NCBI RefSeq assembly: GCF_012843435.1
Contig: NZ_JABAFC010000035.1
Location: 1 to 40,317 of the forward strand
Length of the DNA stretch: 40,317 nucleotides
Direction of reading: 5' to 3'
Source: Psychrobacillus sp. BL-248-WT-3
GTDB taxonomy: Bacteria; Bacillota; Bacilli; Bacillales_A; Planococcaceae
Part shown: positions 7,463 to 15,205 of the stretch, piece by piece
Numbering within the stretch: the stretch's first letter is position 1
How the letters are laid out: every line of letters starts with the position of its first letter
The notes under the pieces: generated by a model
Databases searched by the model: none
Told to the model about the DNA's origin: nothing
What the model saw: the letters and a program-made list of their open reading frames with translations, nothing else
Position numbers and translations under genes: made by a program

Positions 7463-8065
7463 ATGGAAGCATGGGTTACAGACTGGATGAATCAGTTTGG
7501 ATATTTTGGCGTATTTTTATTAATATTGTTAGAGAACGTATTCCCGCCGATACCTTCAGAGGTTATTTTAACGCTTGGAGGATTTATGACAACTACAACT
7601 TCGATGACCAAGGTAGGTGTTATTCTAGCAGCTACTGCGGGGTCGGTAATTGGCGCGGCAATTCTTTATGGGATTGGTCTATTACTAGATGTAGAGCGCT
7701 TAGAAAAGATTGTGAACAAGTACGGTAAATTCTTGAGACTTACTATAAAAGATATTCATAAGGCGGATGCCTGGTTTGACAAATATGGCGTTTGGGCTGT
7801 ATTTTTTGGTCGACTAATTCCATTGGTGAGAAGCCTTATTTCTATTCCAGCAGGGATGTCAAATATGAAATTTTGGCTGTTCCTTCTATTTACTACACTA
7901 GGTACACTTATTTGGAACACGGTTTTAGTTTCAGTAGGTTCTGCAGTAGGTGAAAACTGGGAGGATATCGTAGGGTATATGGATATCTACTCGAACATAG
8001 TGTATGTTCTTATAGCAATAGTAGGGATTGCATTTTTAGTATGGTATTTTAAAAAACGTGACTAA
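7463..8065 (+). CDS. DedA-family membrane protein (possible undecaprenyl-phosphate flippase)
   Basis: A 200-residue DedA/SNARE-associated (VTT) protein with the re-entrant-loop motif E24-NVFPPIP-SE33 and the signature FFGRLIPLVRSLISIPAG (R117, R123), plus several hydrophobic helices. DedA proteins of the UptA (B. subtilis YngC) type return undecaprenyl phosphate across the membrane. It lies 5 bp after the phosphoesterase and 9 bp before uppP, the enzyme that makes undecaprenyl phosphate, which makes the UptA role attractive but unproven. Length (200 aa) fits the UptA group. Confidence 0.88.
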   Translation: MEAWVTDWMNQFGYFGVFLLILLENVFPPIPSEVILTLGGFMTTTTSMTKVGVILAATAGSVIGAAILYGIGLLLDVERLEKIVNKYGKFLRLTIKDIHKADAWFDKYGVWAVFFGRLIPLVRSLISIPAGMSNMKFWLFLLFTTLGTLIWNTVLVSVGSAVGENWEDIVGYMDIYSNIVYVLIAIVGIAFLVWYFKKRD

Positions 8066-8074
8066 GGAGATCTT

Positions 8075-8902
8075 ATGGAAATTCTAGAATTATTTAAAGC
8101 ATTAATATTAGGTTTTGTAGAAGGTATGACGGAGTTTGCTCCGGTTTCATCAACTGGTCATATGATTATCGTGGATGATATGTGGCTGCAAACAAAAGAC
8201 TTTTTAGGAGAATACTCAGCTAATACATTCAAAATTGTTATTCAGCTTGGGTCAATCCTCGCTGTAGTCGTTGTCTTTTGGAAAAGATTATTGAGTTTAA
8301 TAGGCTTATATAAAATAAAGGATGCGCCTAAAGGCGGACAGTTAAAGCTAACTCATGTAATTGTTGGGCTTATACCTGCTGGTGTGCTAGGTGTATTGTT
8401 TGAGGATTACATCGATGAGCATTTATTTACAACAGAGACTGTATTAATAGGATTAGTGCTAGGTGCGATCCTTATGATTGTTGCTGATAAACTTGGACCT
8501 AAACATCCAAAAACGAACACACTAGACAAGATTACATATAAGCAAGCGATTCTTGTAGGTCTTATACAATGTCTATCATTGTGGCCAGGATTTTCTCGTT
8601 CTGGTTCAACGATTTCCGGTGGCGTAATATTAGGGATGAATCATAAAACTGCAGCAGATTTTACGTTTATCATGGCTGTGCCGATTATGGCAGGGGCAAG
8701 CTTTCTATCCCTTTTGAAAAACTGGGAGTACGTGGAGATGAATCATTTTGGCTTTTATGCAGTAGGCTTTGTCAGCGCATTTGTATTTGCTTTAATATCA
8801 ATTCGCTTCTTCTTGAAACTAATTGATAAAGTTAAACTAACACCGTTCGCTATTTATCGAATAGTTTTAGCAGCAGTACTAGCGGTTATTATATTTTTGT
8901 AA
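8075..8902 (+). CDS. uppP: Undecaprenyl-diphosphatase UppP (BacA)
   Basis: A 275-residue polytopic protein with both BacA/UppP signatures: E16-GMT-E20-FAPVSSTGHM at the N-terminus, and P171-GFSRSGST with the catalytic Arg175. It dephosphorylates undecaprenyl pyrophosphate to regenerate the lipid carrier for peptidoglycan, and overproduction gives bacitracin resistance. RBS AAGGAGATCTT. It ends the phosphoesterase-DedA-UppP operon; its 3' end is echoed by a remnant at 12725-12778. Confidence 0.95.
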   Translation: MEILELFKALILGFVEGMTEFAPVSSTGHMIIVDDMWLQTKDFLGEYSANTFKIVIQLGSILAVVVVFWKRLLSLIGLYKIKDAPKGGQLKLTHVIVGLIPAGVLGVLFEDYIDEHLFTTETVLIGLVLGAILMIVADKLGPKHPKTNTLDKITYKQAILVGLIQCLSLWPGFSRSGSTISGGVILGMNHKTAADFTFIMAVPIMAGASFLSLLKNWEYVEMNHFGFYAVGFVSAFVFALISIRFFLKLIDKVKLTPFAIYRIVLAAVLAVIIFL

Positions 8903-8910
8903 AGATACCA

Positions 8911-8942
8911 AAAAGCATTGGGGGAGTTCCCAATGCTTTTTA
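8911..8942. terminator. Bidirectional terminator after uppP
   Basis: A perfect 12-bp stem (AAAAGCATTGGG, 8911-8922, with 8929-8940) around a 6-base loop, with T-runs in both directions. It separates the converging uppP and histidine kinase transcripts. Confidence 0.9.
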
Positions 8943-10598
8943 TTATTCCTTTGGAAGAATAACAGTCACTAGTGTTCCGGTGTTTGATGATTCTACCCTT
9001 ATAGTACCGTTATGTGCTTCTATAAGCTGTTTAGTAATTGCTAAACCAAGACCAGTTCCCGAAGTTTCAGAGGTAGTATTTGTTCCTCTATAGTAACGGT
9101 TAAACAAGTTGTCTAAAACTACCTTTGGAATACCAGGGCCCTCATCTCGAATCGCGAGGCAGGCTAGGCTGTCTTTTTCATAGATTTCCAAGTATATCTT
9201 AGTGCCATTAGGAGTATGTTTTACTGCATTTCCTACAAGATTATCGAGAACCCGTTCAAATAGCTTTGCATCTAAATAGACAGTAAGATCCTTATTCCCT
9301 CTAGGTTCTTGAACATCATTCCAATGACTGGCGATAACATAGGATCTTAAAAATTTTAAGAGATTTAATTTTTCTTTGTTAAGTTGAATTGCATCGTTTT
9401 TCAACTGGTAAGTATAGGTCAAATCCTCGATTAAGGCATTCATGTAAATAGACTTTTCCTGCATGGTTTTAGCAAAGTGTTGTACCTCTTCAGCCGACCA
9501 GGAGTATTCATAGGAAGCTAGCATGGTAGAATATCCATAGATTGAACTGAGAGGGGTTTTTAAATCATGAGAAAGCCCAGTAATCCAGTCCTCTCTTAGT
9601 TTTTCCGTTTCTATTATCTTCTCTTCGTTACTTTTTAATGTATTTGCTAATTTGGCTAGTGACTTATCCACTTCCTCGTATATACGGTATTTTCGTTTAA
9701 ATCTACCGGATTTTGGCGAACGCAATTTTTTATCATTTGGTGATTCGTAGTCTTTTACGCTTAATTTTTCAATTCTATGTAAGAAGTAGAGCAAAGGACG
9801 ACCAAATCGATATCCAAGCCAGATAGAAAAAAGAATAGTAAAAATGAACAGAAAGAGGTGGAATGCTAAAATAGAGAGCACTAGCTTTTTAATAGTGTCT
9901 ACTAAGGCTGGCTCAAAGGGACGATAATTCGTATTAGGCATTCGTACAACTAGGACTTTACCATTTTGCATCGTTTCGTAAGCTGTAATTACTTTTCTTT
10001 CAAAGTAATCCTGACTATTCGTAACTATTTCCATGCTACTTAATGCTTTATGTATATCTCCATAAATGATTTCTTCTCTTATCCCACCGGAGTTGTATAT
10101 TTCAACGGCTGCATCTACAGCTGAAATTTCTTTTTCTAGCTCCTCGTTCATTTGAATTTCATTATTTATGTAAAGCTTATCAAGTAACGACTCTACCGGA
10201 TGGTCTTCTATGAAAATCATGAAAAGCTGGTCTGGTAACTCCCAAACAACATGATCTTTTTTCTGTATGGCAGTCCATTCAATAGAGTGTGAAGACTGTT
10301 TTTCTTGGTCAGTAGCTACAAGAATTTTGCCTACTTCGTCTACAAGGTATACATGGCCGGAGTTTTGCTTAGCTAAATTTACAAAGTCCTCAGATAATAT
10401 ATAACTGCCATCGTTTTGTTTTTTTATATCACTTTCTATTTCAAAGGCATCCAATGCACGAATATCCGAGATAACTTCCTTAGAAAGTAAATCGTAAATG
10501 ATCAAAGCGAACATCCCAAATGTCACTAAAAATAATACAGCATAGAATACAACAAAATAAATTAAAAATCGTAGTGATAGTTTACTCGAAAGTCTCAT
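8943..10598 (-). CDS. Sensor histidine kinase (HisKA/HATPase, extracellular sensor)
   Basis: A 551-residue kinase: TM1 about 11-35, a ~200-residue extracytoplasmic domain (40-235), TM2 about 238-264, a linker/HAMP-like region, the phosphoacceptor GLSHDLKTPLSS (His344), then a HATPase domain with N-box NLVGNAVKH, DEGPGIP and GTGLGLA boxes. It starts 3 bp after the response regulator gene. The signal is unknown, but the neighbourhood (uppP, lia, DUF418) suggests envelope sensing. The large, unannotated sensor domain distinguishes it from LiaS. Confidence 0.9.
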   Translation of the reverse strand: MRLSSKLSLRFLIYFVVFYAVLFLVTFGMFALIIYDLLSKEVISDIRALDAFEIESDIKKQNDGSYILSEDFVNLAKQNSGHVYLVDEVGKILVATDQEKQSSHSIEWTAIQKKDHVVWELPDQLFMIFIEDHPVESLLDKLYINNEIQMNEELEKEISAVDAAVEIYNSGGIREEIIYGDIHKALSSMEIVTNSQDYFERKVITAYETMQNGKVLVVRMPNTNYRPFEPALVDTIKKLVLSILAFHLFLFIFTILFSIWLGYRFGRPLLYFLHRIEKLSVKDYESPNDKKLRSPKSGRFKRKYRIYEEVDKSLAKLANTLKSNEEKIIETEKLREDWITGLSHDLKTPLSSIYGYSTMLASYEYSWSAEEVQHFAKTMQEKSIYMNALIEDLTYTYQLKNDAIQLNKEKLNLLKFLRSYVIASHWNDVQEPRGNKDLTVYLDAKLFERVLDNLVGNAVKHTPNGTKIYLEIYEKDSLACLAIRDEGPGIPKVVLDNLFNRYYRGTNTTSETSGTGLGLAITKQLIEAHNGTIRVESSNTGTLVTVILPKE

Positions 10599-10601
10599 AC
10601 C

Positions 10602-11303
10602 TTATTTCTCCTCATTTACGAGCTTATAGCCAATCCCTCTAATCGTTACCAACTGTTGAGGATTACTAGGATTTTGTTCAATTTTCTCTCGGAGTCTCCG
10701 TATATGTACCATGATAGTGTTGTCATCTATATAGCTGTCTTCTCCCCAAATAGAAAGAAAAATTTGCTCCTTAGATAAAATCTGTCCGGCATTTTCACAA
10801 AAAAGAAGCAGTAAATGAAATAGTTTACCCGTAACAATACTTTTTTCTCCGTTTACAGTTAGCTCTGCGCTACTTTTATTCAACATAAAATTGCCGAATT
10901 TATATATCTTTTCATCAGAAAGTTTAAATCCAGAAGTATAGCGTTTCATATGTGCTTTAACTCGGGCCGCTAACTCCAATGGATTAAAAGGTTTGGTTAT
11001 GTAATCATCAGCTCCATTCATAAATCCTCTTATTTTATCCGCATCGCTTTCTTTTGCTGTTAGAAAAAATATAGGAGCATTGGATTTTAAGCGAATTTGT
11101 TTAGCTAAATCAAGTCCTACTCCATCGGGAAGCATTATGTCGAGTATATATAAATCATAAAGACTAGTGGAAATATAACTACTGGCCTTCTGATAAGTTT
11201 CACAAATATCAATATGACGAAAATCTTCTCTTCTTAATATGATTTCTACCATTTCAGCGATGGCAAGCTCGTCTTCAACTATCAAAATATTAGTATCTTT
11301 CAT
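10602..11303 (-). CDS. OmpR/PhoB-family response regulator
   Basis: A 233-residue protein with a receiver domain (E10-D11 acidic pair, phospho-acceptor Asp55 in LYILDIMLPD, Lys in TKPFNP) and a C-terminal winged helix (DDNTIMVHIRRLREKIEQNP... TIRGIGYKLV). It pairs with the kinase downstream. It is transcribed away from the DUF418 gene across a region that holds two TTTAAG half-sites 11 bp apart, the arrangement bound by OmpR-type dimers. RBS TAGGAGTGAG. Confidence 0.93.
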   Translation of the reverse strand: MKDTNILIVEDELAIAEMVEIILRREDFRHIDICETYQKASSYISTSLYDLYILDIMLPDGVGLDLAKQIRLKSNAPIFFLTAKESDADKIRGFMNGADDYITKPFNPLELAARVKAHMKRYTSGFKLSDEKIYKFGNFMLNKSSAELTVNGEKSIVTGKLFHLLLLFCENAGQILSKEQIFLSIWGEDSYIDDNTIMVHIRRLREKIEQNPSNPQQLVTIRGIGYKLVNEEK

Positions 11304-11325
11304 AATTAACTCACTCCTAAAAATA

Positions 11326-11361
11326 TTTAAGGTTTCTTTAAGGTTGGTTTCAATATATTAT
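11326..11361 (+). promoter_or_regulatory. TTTAAG-N5-TTTAAG direct repeat in front of a -10 box
   Basis: TTTAAGGTT occurs at 11326-11334 and again at 11337-11345, so TTTAAG half-sites are exactly 5 bp apart. A -10-like TATATT (11354-11359) or TATTAT (11356-11361) follows 11-13 bp later on the plus strand, with no separate -35. This is the layout of streptococcal CiaR-activated promoters (NTTAAG-N5-WTTAAG). It probably lets the adjacent response regulator drive the DUF418 gene and perhaps itself (inference). Confidence 0.6.
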
Positions 11362-11415
11362 AAGCTTACCATTTTATACTAATTAAGAAGGCGAAAATTT
11401 TAGGAGGTTATTCAT

Positions 11416-12618
11416 GTGCATACAAAAAGGGTACGCTTTATAGATGCTTTAAGAGGATTAAGCTTGTTGGGTATATTATTGGCCAATCTTTTAATCTTTC
11501 ATTACGGTATTTGGGGAAAAGATGAAATTAGTTATTATTCTTTGTCTAATACAGATATAGGTTTATATTCTTTTCTAAAAATTGTTGTAGAAGGAAGTTT
11601 TATGCCCATTTTTACTTTTTTATTCGGGTATTCGCTAGTTAAACTAGCAGAATCTATCAAAAACAAAAATGGAAAAGTAAAAAGACACCTGTGGAGACGT
11701 TTTTTACTGCTTTTTACATTAGGTTTATTACATTCGACTTACTTGTGGGAAGGAGATATTTTGGCCTTTTACGGAATGATGGGGATCTTCCTATTAATCT
11801 TTCTTAATAGAAAAAAGAAAACGTTAATCATTTGGGGAGTGGTTCTATTCATATTGACTGGGGCAGCCGGTTACGGTGTAGTAGAACAATCAATAGAGGA
11901 AGAGAAAAGAATGTCTGACTACATAGAAAAAACATACGATATCTACAAAAGCGGTTCTTATGAAGAAATAAAGAATCATCGAAATAATGAGAGCCCCTTG
12001 TTTACGGACGATGACTTGGAAACGGCCTTCTTAATACTGTTTATGCTGTTATTTGCACCTCTTTTGACCTCTCCAATGTTTTTGTTCGGAATGGCAGCTG
12101 CAAAAGGTGGGTTATTTCAACATATGGAACAGGAGGAGAAGTGGTATAAGCTTAGTATGGCACTATTACCGATAGGACTTTTGCTAAAATCAGTAGCTAT
12201 ACTTGGGGATGAGTCCAATTGGACGGGCATTTTTCAGCATCTAGGAGCACAGTTTCTTTCCATAGCTTACATTGGTACATTTGCTTTTCTATTTATAAAG
12301 TTTTCTGCGAGCAAAGTATTCCTTGGTTTAGAGAGTGCAGGGAAGCTTTCCTTAACTAATTATATTTCACAAAGCGTAGTATGTACCTTTGTCTTCTATG
12401 GATACGGCTTAGGTCAGTTTGGAACATTGGGAATGCTAAACAGTCTTTTTCTTGTTCTTATACTTTTTGTATTTCAGTGCATAAGCAGCTATTTTTATCT
12501 AAAAAGATTTAAACGAGGTCCTTTAGAGATGATTATTAGAATGGGAACAAATCTATCCTGGAGAGGAAATTTAAAAGCGAAAAAGCAGAAGATAAAGGTA
12601 GAAAAAGTGCTCGAATAA
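11416..12618 (+). CDS. DUF418-family polytopic membrane protein
   Basis: A 400-residue protein with about 9-10 hydrophobic helices. It opens with the family hallmark RFIDALRGLSLLGILLANLLIF (residues 6-27; DALRG and GILLAN), has FGYSL and FLLLFTLGLLHSTYLW segments, and ends with the conserved C-terminal region LTNYISQSV...GLGQFGTLG and GPLEMIIR. The start is GTG at 11416-11418, spaced 6-7 bp from AGGAGGTT; the overlapping ATG is in another frame. The function of DUF418 proteins is unknown; they belong with acyltransferase-3-like or heparan-acetyltransferase-like membrane proteins. Divergence from the two-component system suggests it is its target. Confidence 0.85.
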   Translation: MHTKRVRFIDALRGLSLLGILLANLLIFHYGIWGKDEISYYSLSNTDIGLYSFLKIVVEGSFMPIFTFLFGYSLVKLAESIKNKNGKVKRHLWRRFLLLFTLGLLHSTYLWEGDILAFYGMMGIFLLIFLNRKKKTLIIWGVVLFILTGAAGYGVVEQSIEEEKRMSDYIEKTYDIYKSGSYEEIKNHRNNESPLFTDDDLETAFLILFMLLFAPLLTSPMFLFGMAAAKGGLFQHMEQEEKWYKLSMALLPIGLLLKSVAILGDESNWTGIFQHLGAQFLSIAYIGTFAFLFIKFSASKVFLGLESAGKLSLTNYISQSVVCTFVFYGYGLGQFGTLGMLNSLFLVLILFVFQCISSYFYLKRFKRGPLEMIIRMGTNLSWRGNLKAKKQKIKVEKVLE

Positions 12619-12633
12619 TAATAAGAAGTTAAG

Positions 12634-12656
12634 GTTTTGGATTACGGCTCCAAAAC
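12634..12656. terminator. Hairpin after the DUF418 gene (weak terminator)
   Basis: GTTTTGG (12634-12640) pairs with CCAAAAC (12650-12656) around a 9-base loop, 15 bp after the stop codon. There is no U-run, so termination may be poor. Confidence 0.35.
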
Positions 12657-12724
12657 GAATAAATTAGAGCGAACTTATAATTGCTAAACAGAAATTGCAA
12701 ATTAATTAAATCCTGTAAAAGGTT

Positions 12725-12778
12725 TATCGTATTGTTTTAGTGATAGTACTAGCAGTTATTATATTTTATAAATTATAG
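12725..12778 (+). pseudogene. Remnant of a second uppP 3' end
   Basis: In frame from TAT at 12725 the sequence reads YRIVLVIVLAVIIFYKL and stop, matching the C-terminus of the intact UppP upstream (YRIVLAAVLAVIIFL). At DNA level about 40 of 52 bases agree with 8853-8904. A stop codon (TAA, 12716-12718) lies just upstream in the same frame, so only the last ~17 codons survive. The TCS-DUF418 segment (8.9-12.7 kb) is thus bracketed by direct copies of the uppP 3' end. Confidence 0.7.
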
Positions 12779-12779
12779 A

Positions 12780-12816
12780 GATGACTTCTTTCACAGGGGT
12801 CATCCTTTTGTTTTTG
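12780..12816 (+). terminator. Weak intrinsic terminator after the uppP remnant
   Basis: GATGAC (12780-12785) pairs with GTCATC (12799-12804), followed by CTTTTGTTTTT. It would end transcripts entering from the DUF418 side before the T-box promoter. Confidence 0.5.
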
Positions 12817-12891
12817 GCTACGTTAAAATTAATGGTTTTCTGTCTTTTTCATTAAAGATACCCGTTAATAATGCATTTAAAATAATACATC

Positions 12892-12919
12892 TTGACAGTA
12901 CGGTCAAACATGATAAAAT
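12892..12919 (+). promoter_or_regulatory. Promoter of the T-box/NhaC transcript
   Basis: TTGACA (12892-12897) and TAAAAT (12914-12919) are 16 bp apart, and an extended -10 TG lies at 12911-12912. This near-consensus sigma-A promoter would start transcription about 5 bp before the first T-box helix. Confidence 0.75.
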
Positions 12920-12930
12920 TCTAGTAACTT

Positions 12931-13176
12931 TAGCGATTGAAAGCGTTGAATCGCGAAAGTGGAATATATTCGAGTGATTGTCCTAGTAATCTGCATGTAC
13001 CCAGCAAAAAGAGACTGAACGGTTGGTGAAAGTTCAGGTAAACATGATAGATGAATTACAACAATCAAGTAAACTCGGTTTAATGAAGTGGTTGAACATA
13101 CACAATGTTCGACAAATAGGGTGGTACCGCGGAGATATCCTTCGTCCCTAGCTATAGGGATTGGAAGGTTTTTTTT
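12931..13176 (+). promoter_or_regulatory. T-box riboswitch (probable tyrosine) with terminator
   Basis: The conserved T-box AGGGTGGTACCGCGG is at 13118-13132. The terminator is CCTTC...TAGGG...GAAGG at 13139-13168, then eight T. In Stem I, GATTGT (12976-12981) pairs with ACAATC (13061-13066), and CATGT with ACATG. The AGAGA bulge and the CTGAAC/GTTCAG apical helix are present. The specifier-loop 3' strand GAATTACA reads UAC (Tyr, 13057-13059) followed by the usual A; a UUA (Leu) register at 13056 is the alternative. Uncharged tRNA would favour read-through into the transporter gene. Confidence 0.9.
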
Positions 13177-13209
13177 CATTCCTAAAAACTATTATTAGGA
13201 GGATATACA

Positions 13210-14595
13210 ATGTTTCGTATTCGTTCCACAATCTCCCCCTCATTTTCGGAGGCGGCGCTACTTAGTACTATGATTATCGCTATAATGGCGCTTTGTATCA
13301 TAAAATTTGATTCAGTTCCTCATATGCCTATCTTACTGGCAATTCTATTACTCATAACTTATGGTCTTATGAAGAAAGTACCTTACAAAAAACTAGAAGA
13401 AGGACTAACAGATGGTGCCAAAGCGGGTCTTGGGGCAATTTTCATTTTTTTCTTTATTGGTATATTAATTAGTAGCTTAATGATGAGCGGGACGATTCCA
13501 ACACTTATTCACTTAGGCTTTCAATTTATTACACCACACTTTTTTTATGCTATTGTATTTCTAGTCACTTGTATCGTTGGTTTATCGATAGGAAGTTCCT
13601 TAACAACTGTAGCTACAATTGGAGTTGCTTTTATTGGGATGGCTAGTGCTATGGATATCTCTCTAGCTATTACAGCTGGAGCAATTGTTTCTGGAGCTTT
13701 TTTCGGAGATAAAATGTCTCCACTGTCAGATACTACAAATCTTGCATCTGCTATCGTTCAGGTAGATTTATTTGAACATATTCGGAATATGGGATGGACA
13801 ACGATACCAGCATTCATTATTTCGCTAATTGGATATGGAATTTTATCGCCAAACAAAGAATTACAACAGCTCGAGCAACTAAATGAATTTCAAGCCGGAC
13901 TACTCCAAACAGGGATGATTCATTGGTATACACTGATCCCCCTTGTTTTACTCGTTATACTTTCCATTAAGAAAGTGCCTGCTATATTATCGCTGGCTTT
14001 CACATCAGTTGTTGCTATACTTATTTCCTATTTCCATCACTCTTTTAGTTTTGGGGAAGTATTAAATATACTATTTTACGGTTTTACTTCTAGCACGGGT
14101 ATGGAAGCGATTGACTCCTTACTTTCTAGGGGAGGCATTAATAGCATGATGTTTACGATTGGGCTTGTTCTACTTGCGCTAAGTATGGGTGGGCTTTTGT
14201 TTACGCTGGGGATCGTGCAAAGCTTACTGATGAAAGTGGAAAGCTCGCTAAGGAAGGTGAGTTCTGTTGTTGCAGCAACTGCATTTACCGCAATTGGGGT
14301 TAATACACTTATCGGAGAGCAGTACTTATCGATTTTATTGACTGGAGAAGCATTCCAAGCACAATTTAAAAAAGTTGGCTTGGCCAATAAAAACTTAGCA
14401 CGCGTAATGGAAGATGCTGGTACGGTTGTAAACCCCCTTGTACCATGGAGTGTATGTGGGATTTTCATTACGAATGTATTAGCTGTTACAACACTCGAGT
14501 ACTTACCATTCGCATTTTTCTGTCTGCTTAGCCCGATCCTGACTATATTATTTGGGTTTACTGGAAAAACATTGACTTATATCGAAGAAAAATAG
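13210..14595 (+). CDS. NhaC-family antiporter (probable tyrosine-related transporter)
   Basis: A 461-residue protein with 11-12 hydrophobic helices and NhaC-type motifs (GLSIGSSLTTVATIGVAF; GAFFGDKMSPLSDTTNLA; VVNPLVPWSVCG). NhaC antiporters exchange Na+ for H+ or, in some lineages, for carboxylates such as malate/lactate. Members behind Tyr T-boxes in Bacillales have been proposed to move tyrosine. Because this one lies directly behind a T-box with a likely UAC specifier, I favour an amino-acid role. RBS TAGGAGGATATACA. Confidence 0.88.
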   Translation: MFRIRSTISPSFSEAALLSTMIIAIMALCIIKFDSVPHMPILLAILLLITYGLMKKVPYKKLEEGLTDGAKAGLGAIFIFFFIGILISSLMMSGTIPTLIHLGFQFITPHFFYAIVFLVTCIVGLSIGSSLTTVATIGVAFIGMASAMDISLAITAGAIVSGAFFGDKMSPLSDTTNLASAIVQVDLFEHIRNMGWTTIPAFIISLIGYGILSPNKELQQLEQLNEFQAGLLQTGMIHWYTLIPLVLLVILSIKKVPAILSLAFTSVVAILISYFHHSFSFGEVLNILFYGFTSSTGMEAIDSLLSRGGINSMMFTIGLVLLALSMGGLLFTLGIVQSLLMKVESSLRKVSSVVAATAFTAIGVNTLIGEQYLSILLTGEAFQAQFKKVGLANKNLARVMEDAGTVVNPLVPWSVCGIFITNVLAVTTLEYLPFAFFCLLSPILTILFGFTGKTLTYIEEK

Positions 14596-14599
14596 TTTT

Positions 14600-14647
14600 A
14601 CAGTAAATCCCCATTACTACTTTTATTTAGTAATGGGGATTTACTGT
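14600..14647. terminator. 20-bp perfect hairpin between convergent genes
   Basis: Arms 14600-14619 and 14628-14647 are perfectly complementary over 20 bp around an 8-base loop (cttttatt). A T-tract follows on the minus strand but not on the plus strand (agttacggg). It sits between nhaC and the convergent DUF2569 gene and is much longer than a normal terminator. Confidence 0.75.
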
Positions 14648-14668
14648 AGTTACGGGCTGACTTGTTTT

Positions 14669-15181
14669 TTAATGAATAAATGTATTATGAACTCTTTGAG
14701 ATTCATTGAAATAATTCGCCCATATAAATGTCAAAATAAATGACATCATAGACACTGCAGCGAATTCAAACCGTTCCTCATGATTCACTCCATATAATAG
14801 ATTTGATATGTAAACAAATGCAAAGCCGAAAACAAATTTACACGCAGCAGTGGCAATATAATAAAGGATCATATGCTTTGGTAATGACCTTTTTTTCTTG
14901 AAAAAGTGAAAAATAAGGATTGTTGAGATGACTATTGTTAAAAGTAAAATAAGGGAGTAGACTACTATGGTTACACTTATGAAGATTTGCTGTCCTTTAG
15001 ATACATCTAATTCAATCATCGTCACCCAAATGTTATTCGTAAGGTAGGTTATTATGTGGCTGAAAAATCTAAGTAAATAGTGAAACGGTGCATATAGCAG
15101 ACCAATCAAGGGCAGAATGAGCCAACCATTGATTCCTGAGGGTCCATTATGTGGTTGGACAGATACATTAGTAACAGTCAT
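14669..15181 (-). CDS. DUF2569-family membrane protein (copy 2)
   Basis: A 170-residue protein opening with the DUF2569 hallmark GPSGINGWLILPLIGLLYAP (residues 13-32). Four hydrophobic helices follow, with KKKRSLPK at a cytoplasmic turn, and the tail is a basic YFNESQRVHNTF. It is clearly paralogous to the gene directly upstream: the same opening motif, FFKKK turn and W-x-x-YFxxSxRVxNTF ending. Function is unknown in this family. RBS TAGGAGGTAG; the spacing (24 bp) implies cotranscription with its paralog. Confidence 0.8.
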   Translation of the reverse strand: MTVTNVSVQPHNGPSGINGWLILPLIGLLYAPFHYLLRFFSHIITYLTNNIWVTMIELDVSKGQQIFISVTIVVYSLILLLTIVISTILIFHFFKKKRSLPKHMILYYIATAACKFVFGFAFVYISNLLYGVNHEERFEFAAVSMMSFILTFIWANYFNESQRVHNTFIH

Positions 15182-15205
15182 TGAGAACTACCTCCTATCG
15201 TATGT

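Noticed and set aside
12904-13179. Leftward 91-codon open frame across the T-box
   Set aside because: It lies entirely inside the T-box leader and terminator, has no ribosome site, and the RNA structure explains the conservation.
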